This document shows, piece after piece, positions 59,379-64,000 of a DNA stretch of 64,000 nt. Below the pieces are notes generated by a model, which saw nothing but the letters and a program-made list of their open reading frames with translations, searched no databases and was not told the DNA's origin. How positions within the stretch are numbered: position 1 is the stretch's first letter; each line of letters begins with the position of its first letter. This DNA comes from Epithemia pelagica. Lineage: Eukaryota > Bacillariophyta > Bacillariophyceae > Surirellales > Surirellaceae. The stretch lies in the NCBI GenBank assembly GCA_946965045.2, contig OX337230.1:3534001-3598000 (forward strand), written 5' to 3'. The position numbers and the translations under genes are program-made.

Positions 59379-60410
59379 ATGGGAGAACGCAAGGTGATTA
59401 ACAAGTACATTCCCGCGGACTTTGATCCATCCTTGATTCCTCGTGGTAAGAAATTGTCCTCCAAAGATGGGACTGTTCCAGTTCGAATGATGTTGCCCTT
59501 TTCCATGCAATGCGACACGTGTCACACCTTTTTGTATCGGGGTCGGAAATTCAATTCCAAAAAGGAACCGGTCCAAGGTTCGGCGGGAAAGTATTTGGGC
59601 ATTCAACGATTTCGATTTTACATCAAATGCAGTCACTGCAGTCGACCCATCTCCTTTTTGACGGATCCCCAAAATGCCGATTACGAAATGGAAACGGGTG
59701 CCACACGAAACTTTGAACTGCATCGCAATACCAAAAAAGAAGTCGACGAGGACAATCCTGGACCCGGATCTGGTACACACAATAATCCTGGAGAGGAGGA
59801 GGACGATAATGATGATGGTGGTGGTAAACCATCCAAGGAACAACAACAACAAGATCCGATGAAAGCCTTGGAAAATCGTGTCTTGGAGTCCCAACGAGAA
59901 ATGGCCGATTTGGACAATTTGGAAGAAATCAAAGCCATGAATGCTCAGCATAGTCGAATGGATCCATTGCAAGCCTTGCACAAGAAACAGTTTCCATCGG
60001 AACAGGGCGATTTGTTCTTGTCGGAACAAGAGGAAGCCTTGATTCGGTCCATTCAATTTGGTTCTTCTGCCGCCGCCTCCAACCGAATTCAACGACTGAC
60101 GGAGCAAGACGAACAGCGCATGGAGGAACAACGACGAACCCAGTCCTTGATGCTAGGACGACAACAGGATGCAGACGACGAACCCACGACACGGAAACGA
60201 ACGGCTGGATTGCCGGCTGGACTGGTGGTGGTCCCAAAGAAAAAGAAACAGAACCCAGCCACCACCAGCACCAACGCCACTCCTGCTACGGCACGCGTTT
60301 CGGCGTCGAACAACAAGAACAACAACGACAAGTCGTCGCAGTCCACTACGGACGGCGGTAACACTGGACTGGCTGGTTTGTTGGGGGAGTATGGGTCCGA
60401 CTCGGAGTAA
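59379..60410 (+). CDS. YJU2: YJU2/CWC16 family pre-mRNA splicing factor
   Basis: The 343-residue protein starts at ATG 59379, chosen because MGERKVINKYIPADFDP is the conserved YJU2 N terminus; upstream codons in the frame are not part of the family. A four-Cys zinc site is visible (MQCDTC and IKCSHC, about 40 residues apart), with the conserved YLGIQRFRFYIKC and DPQNADYEMETGATRNFE. YJU2 joins the spliceosome at the branching step and promotes the first transesterification, in the nucleus. The acidic loop after the zinc domain and the coiled region (ENRVLESQREMADLDNLEEI) are typical. The Lys- and Ser-rich tail ends GLLGEYGSDSE. Confidence 0.95.
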   Translation: MGERKVINKYIPADFDPSLIPRGKKLSSKDGTVPVRMMLPFSMQCDTCHTFLYRGRKFNSKKEPVQGSAGKYLGIQRFRFYIKCSHCSRPISFLTDPQNADYEMETGATRNFELHRNTKKEVDEDNPGPGSGTHNNPGEEEDDNDDGGGKPSKEQQQQDPMKALENRVLESQREMADLDNLEEIKAMNAQHSRMDPLQALHKKQFPSEQGDLFLSEQEEALIRSIQFGSSAAASNRIQRLTEQDEQRMEEQRRTQSLMLGRQQDADDEPTTRKRTAGLPAGLVVVPKKKKQNPATTSTNATPATARVSASNNKNNNDKSSQSTTDGGNTGLAGLLGEYGSDSE

Positions 60411-61391
60411 CACCAGGACCCTCCGTGTTGTGTGAGGGCAACCGTGAGACACGCAACAATGGATTCTCGCCATTGGGACACTGCTTCCCTGCAAATCATC
60501 ACTCCCTACTATCAAAGATGAGGATTCACGAGTCCGGTGCGTGGAAAAATGCCCCAAGGTGAAAGCGAGTTGTTCAGTTTGGGTCAGTCCTTCGATTGCT
60601 CTCATGATGGAGAGCTGCTGCCGGAATATTCCAACCAAGAGAGTGCAGATTTGACACCACTGCACTCTCTCTAGACTCTTATCGTTGGTGTATGTGTCTC
60701 GAGCCACAGAGTACAATCTGGTCGTCGACGAGTTCGAGCAAAAGACCTGGACATGCTTTCTTTCCCTCGGGAGGTACGGGATGAGATGCCATCTTTCAAA
60801 AGTACATATTTGTGGAAAGGTGTTCATCCGAAAGCACAGGACATTTCCACTCCTCTAAAGGAAGCCCCCGTCCAGGTGCAACATACATACATAGCCCACC
60901 TAGTTGATTTCAAACCCGTCATATTTTCGAGGCCAAACTTGAGTCGGGTGTGCTGCCCGTTTGGTCTTGATCATGCGCCACCGGCAGTCCATGATAAGCC
61001 CACGGGACTCGGAGAAGTAGTCCTGCGAGCAGGGCGGGCCAACAAGGATTATGCCGAGGGCCACCATGCCGACCGACACTTTTTTCTTGGGGTGCAATAT
61101 CCATCCATCCATACGAACCAAGATCGTCCATCGACAAGCATCTCTCGACAAGAACCTTCCAATCTTTGAACACCGGACCAAATTTTACGGTGCGACAAGC
61201 CGCGCATCGGCCAAGCGCTCTCCCCATAAAAGCAAATGCAGGGCTGCTCCGGCACGTTGGCAGTCGTTTAGATCTCATTCGGAATCACAACCATAGCTCA
61301 TTTTTTCTCATTTTCCGCTTATTACTACTACCAACAACAACATTCCCCCTGCTCCTCGAACCATCACACTCACATAAGAAACTTACCTTGA
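60411..61391. other. Intergenic
   Basis: About 980 bp between two plus-strand genes. Overlapping short frames occur but none shows a domain. The last part, with T-rich and ACAACAAC stretches, is the likely promoter and 5' UTR of the GH17 gene. Confidence 0.45.
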
Positions 61392-64000
61392 ATGATGCAA
61401 CCCATTCACAACCTTTGGTGGTCGTTGCTCCTGTCCTTGACGACACAAGCATCACTGGCCCTCAATTTCAAGTTGCATGGTGTGGACTACTCACTCCGGA
61501 TTGGACCCGATTGGGAAACGGACGCCAAACGATGCAAAACTCTCCCGAATGCCATTGCCGACATGACACAACTCGCAACCGTCACAGATAACATTCGCAT
61601 CTTTTCCTTGACGGATTGCAATGCGGGTGATATTTTGTTGCAGGCCACACAACAAGTGGGAGGATTGGGTTTGTGGTTGGGCCTCTGGGTTGGTCCCAAT
61701 GGCACCAACTTTGCCGAGGAACAGGCCGAATTGCTGAATCTGATACAGAATCGTGACGTTTCCAATGTCGTGGGCATTCATGTTTCCAGTGAAGCCATTT
61801 ATCGAGGAGAATTGACCGTCGCCGAGGCCATTGCGCTGCGCAATGATATCAAGGCCGATATGGACAGCAATGGTTTGTCCCAAGTCCCCGTGACGATTGC
61901 GGATATCGTCGACAATTACATTCAGTATTCTGAGCTTGTCACGGTCGATGATCAAGTGGTACACTTTAATCAATTTCCCTTTTGGTCCCTTGCGACCAAC
62001 ATTAACGATGCCGCCCCCTTCTTTTTGAGCCGCGTCAATGCCTTGCAAAATGTTGGTAGTCGACAAATTGTCATTGGAGAAACGGGATGGGCCGGAGATG
62101 GCGTCAATGCCAATGCGAATCCAGCCAATGAACCCAGTATGCAAAAATGGTTGCGCGACTTTGTCTGTTTGGCGCAAGATCAAAATTGGGCCTATTATTG
62201 GTTCATTGCCTACGATTCCGATTGGCAACGTTTCAATGCCAACGACCTGGACGATGTGGAAGGACATTTCGGACTCTTTACGCAAGATGGTACTCTCAAA
62301 CCCTTTTTTCAAAATTTTGACATTAACTGCACGGAACCGGCCGTGGACTTGGTGGATCCGGCCACGGCCACCTTTGCCCCACAACAACCATCCCTCCCAT
62401 CCTCCCTGCCTCCCAGCTCGACTCCGACACGTTCCGTGGCACCCTCCATGGCTCCTTCCAGAGTTCCCAGTTCCAGTCCGACAGTGTCACCACCCACTGA
62501 TGCCACGCCAACTTCCCAGCATCCCAGCAATCCACCCAGTCAGACACCGTGGACGACATCTGTGGAACCCAGTTGGACGCCCTCTGCCTCTCCCAGTTCC
62601 ACCCCGTCTCGTTCCATGACTCCCAGTGTCGGGGGACCCACAACAACGTCCCACCCGTCGACCGTTCCGTCCGGGGCACCCTCGGGGAGACCCACGGTCC
62701 AGGAATCGTCCTTGGACGATAACAGCAGTGACGCACCCAGCAGCAGCGACATGCCTCCGTCCCTCCGTCCCAGCAGCCGTCCGTCCACCACCACCACGAC
62801 CATAACGACGACGACGGAACCCGAAACCACCACTCTCACCACGGTCACGGCCATTCAAAATCTGGAATTGATGCTGCTGGGAGTGTCCAGTATGGATGTC
62901 ACGGCGGTCGAGCAGTTTGTCAATACCACCAAGGAATGGTATCTCAGCATGTATCAAGCCCCAGGGTCGTCGACTCGTCGTCGTACCCGACGACGACTGG
63001 AAAACGCCACAACGTTTTTGGAATTTGATACCGACATTGTCGTGCGATCCCAAGATGTCACGGACGTGGGCAACCGGGTGACCTATGACCAAGTTGTGAG
63101 CTTTCGGGAAGAAGCCTCGACAACGACATCCAGCAGTGTACCGACGTCTCCGCGGGACCTTGTGCTGAATCCGTTTGACAATGCCACCCTTCGATCCAAC
63201 TATTACACTTTGTTACGAAATGCCGGTCCAACCTTTCAAACGGTCGCCGATTCGGGAACTGCTCCCGACGGGACCGCTGTCCCCTTGACCAATACGGAAA
63301 GTACCACGGACGATGGAGGAGGAAGCAAAAAGCTCGTGATTGTGGGTGTCCTCTGTGCCGTGGCCGGCGTCCTCATGATTGCCATTTTGTACCTGGTCCT
63401 CCGACGACGCGCGTCGTTGGGTCGAGGCAAGCATGTCTGGATTGGACACGACTCGTACGACAACAACAACGACAATGATGAATTGTATGGAGACGAAATT
63501 GTTGTAGAACCCCGAGAGCGACCCACTTCGGAATTTAGTTGGAGTCTGCCCCGGGAATCCGAAGTCAGTGACTTGCAAAATCCGTCTCTCTACGAGTATT
63601 CGCGAGAGGCCGAGTACAGCACATCGACCAGTAAGTGACCATGCGCCGCGAAACACAGAACGAGAGAGGGTTCCCTCCATCTTGCTGTCATTTATATATG
63701 TGTAGGCTGGCCATGCCTGACAGTTTTCTCGTTATGATTGCGCTTGTTCTGTACACAGTGGATTACGATTATCCCAAAGTGATTGCGGGCAACCAAACCG
63801 TCATTTCCACTACGGTCGGGACACGGGGCGAAAGCACGCAATCGCGTTCGCATCCCGAGGGATCGTCGGCCTCCCGAACTACTACCAAACAAGACTCGTA
63901 TACGGATCATAGTCCCCTGACCATGGGGTCGGATTTTATTTACGACAGTCCCTGGGCCCAACTGGGACCGCAGTATTTGGACGAACGCAACATTTATACG
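61392..64000 (+). CDS. Membrane-anchored GH17 family beta-1,3-glucanase-like protein (3' end beyond window)
   Basis: Exon 1 is 61392-63630; the donor ACCA|GTAAGTGACC and acceptor TGTACACAG|TGGATT (63759) define a 128-bp intron with matching phase, and exon 2 stays open to the window edge. A signal peptide (LWWSLLLSLTTQASLAL) precedes a GH17-type TIM barrel (residues of about 25-320): DNIRIFSLTDCNAG, VVGIHVSSEAIYRGE with the likely acid/base Glu134, and QIVIGETGWAGDG with the likely nucleophile Glu230. A PPS-like Pro/Ser/Thr linker (about 335-470), a second small domain with an Arg-rich site (RRRTRRR), a transmembrane helix (LVIVGVLCAVAGVLMIAILY) and a cytosolic tail follow. It could act on chrysolaminarin-like beta-1,3-glucan or on cell-wall glucan. 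Confidence 0.85.
63631..63758 (+). other. Predicted intron of the GH17 gene
   Basis: GTAAGTGACC donor and TTCTGTACACAG acceptor, 128 bp, phase 1 (A + TG). Without splicing the frame would stop two codons after the donor. Confidence 0.85.

Overview
This window looks like nuclear DNA of a diatom (stramenopile alga). The evidence is: genes with short GT-AG introns of about 80-220 bp (SKP1, adenosine deaminase, DUF3431 protein, pseudokinase, GH17 protein, large helical-repeat protein); secreted or membrane proteins carrying Pro-Ser-rich 'PPS' repeats; a Ty1/copia element of the kind common in diatoms; and typical eukaryotic families (YJU2, SKP1, BAG, MMAB). No rRNA, tRNA, CRISPR array or bacterial operon structure was found. 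The species cannot be named from the sequence alone.

Layout. 1-5454: a truncated copia retrotransposon on the minus strand (5' LTR, gag, integrase, RT/RNase H running off the left edge) with frame changes. 5966-19333: host genes, including a secreted thioredoxin-like protein, a PPS-repeat protein, two small secreted or membrane proteins, a polyQ protein with two BAG-like domains, an unrecognised protein and an adenosine deaminase carrying a frame disruption. 19584-20919: a spliced DUF3431 type II membrane protein. 20981-29532: a complete 8.55-kb retroelement on the minus strand with identical 189-bp terminal direct repeats, a Gag-like ORF, an RT-RNase H ORF and a tyrosine-recombinase ORF. It resembles DIRS/Ngaro-type elements and sits 61 bp upstream of the DUF3431 start codon. 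30193-43015: a sulfotransferase-like membrane protein, SKP1, a two-exon pseudokinase, an unknown protein, a 711-bp terminal-inverted-repeat element and a DUF5522-MMAB fusion. 43015-48366: a very large predicted organelle-type helical-repeat protein. 48974-64000: a BTB/BACK-like protein, a TPR-array protein with an N-terminal domain reminiscent of immune-receptor or HET-type proteins, a Cys-rich membrane protein, a Crinkler-like NTPase/nuclease gene broken by one in-frame TGA, the splicing factor YJU2, and a membrane-anchored GH17 glucanase whose second exon runs off the right edge.

The genes are unrelated single-gene units on both strands, with no operon logic. The main themes are repeat turnover (60-, 100-, 126- and 142-bp tandem arrays, coding microsatellites), two transposon classes plus a MITE-like element, and several proteins with lost catalytic residues or single inactivating changes. 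Two islands (about 17.05-17.72 kb and 31.73-32.50 kb) are strongly depleted in CpG compared with their CpG-rich surroundings, which suggests old methylated repeats.

Many starts were chosen at the first plausible ATG, because the longest open frames often begin at non-ATG codons. Introns were placed by eye from GT/AG sites, phase and protein continuity.
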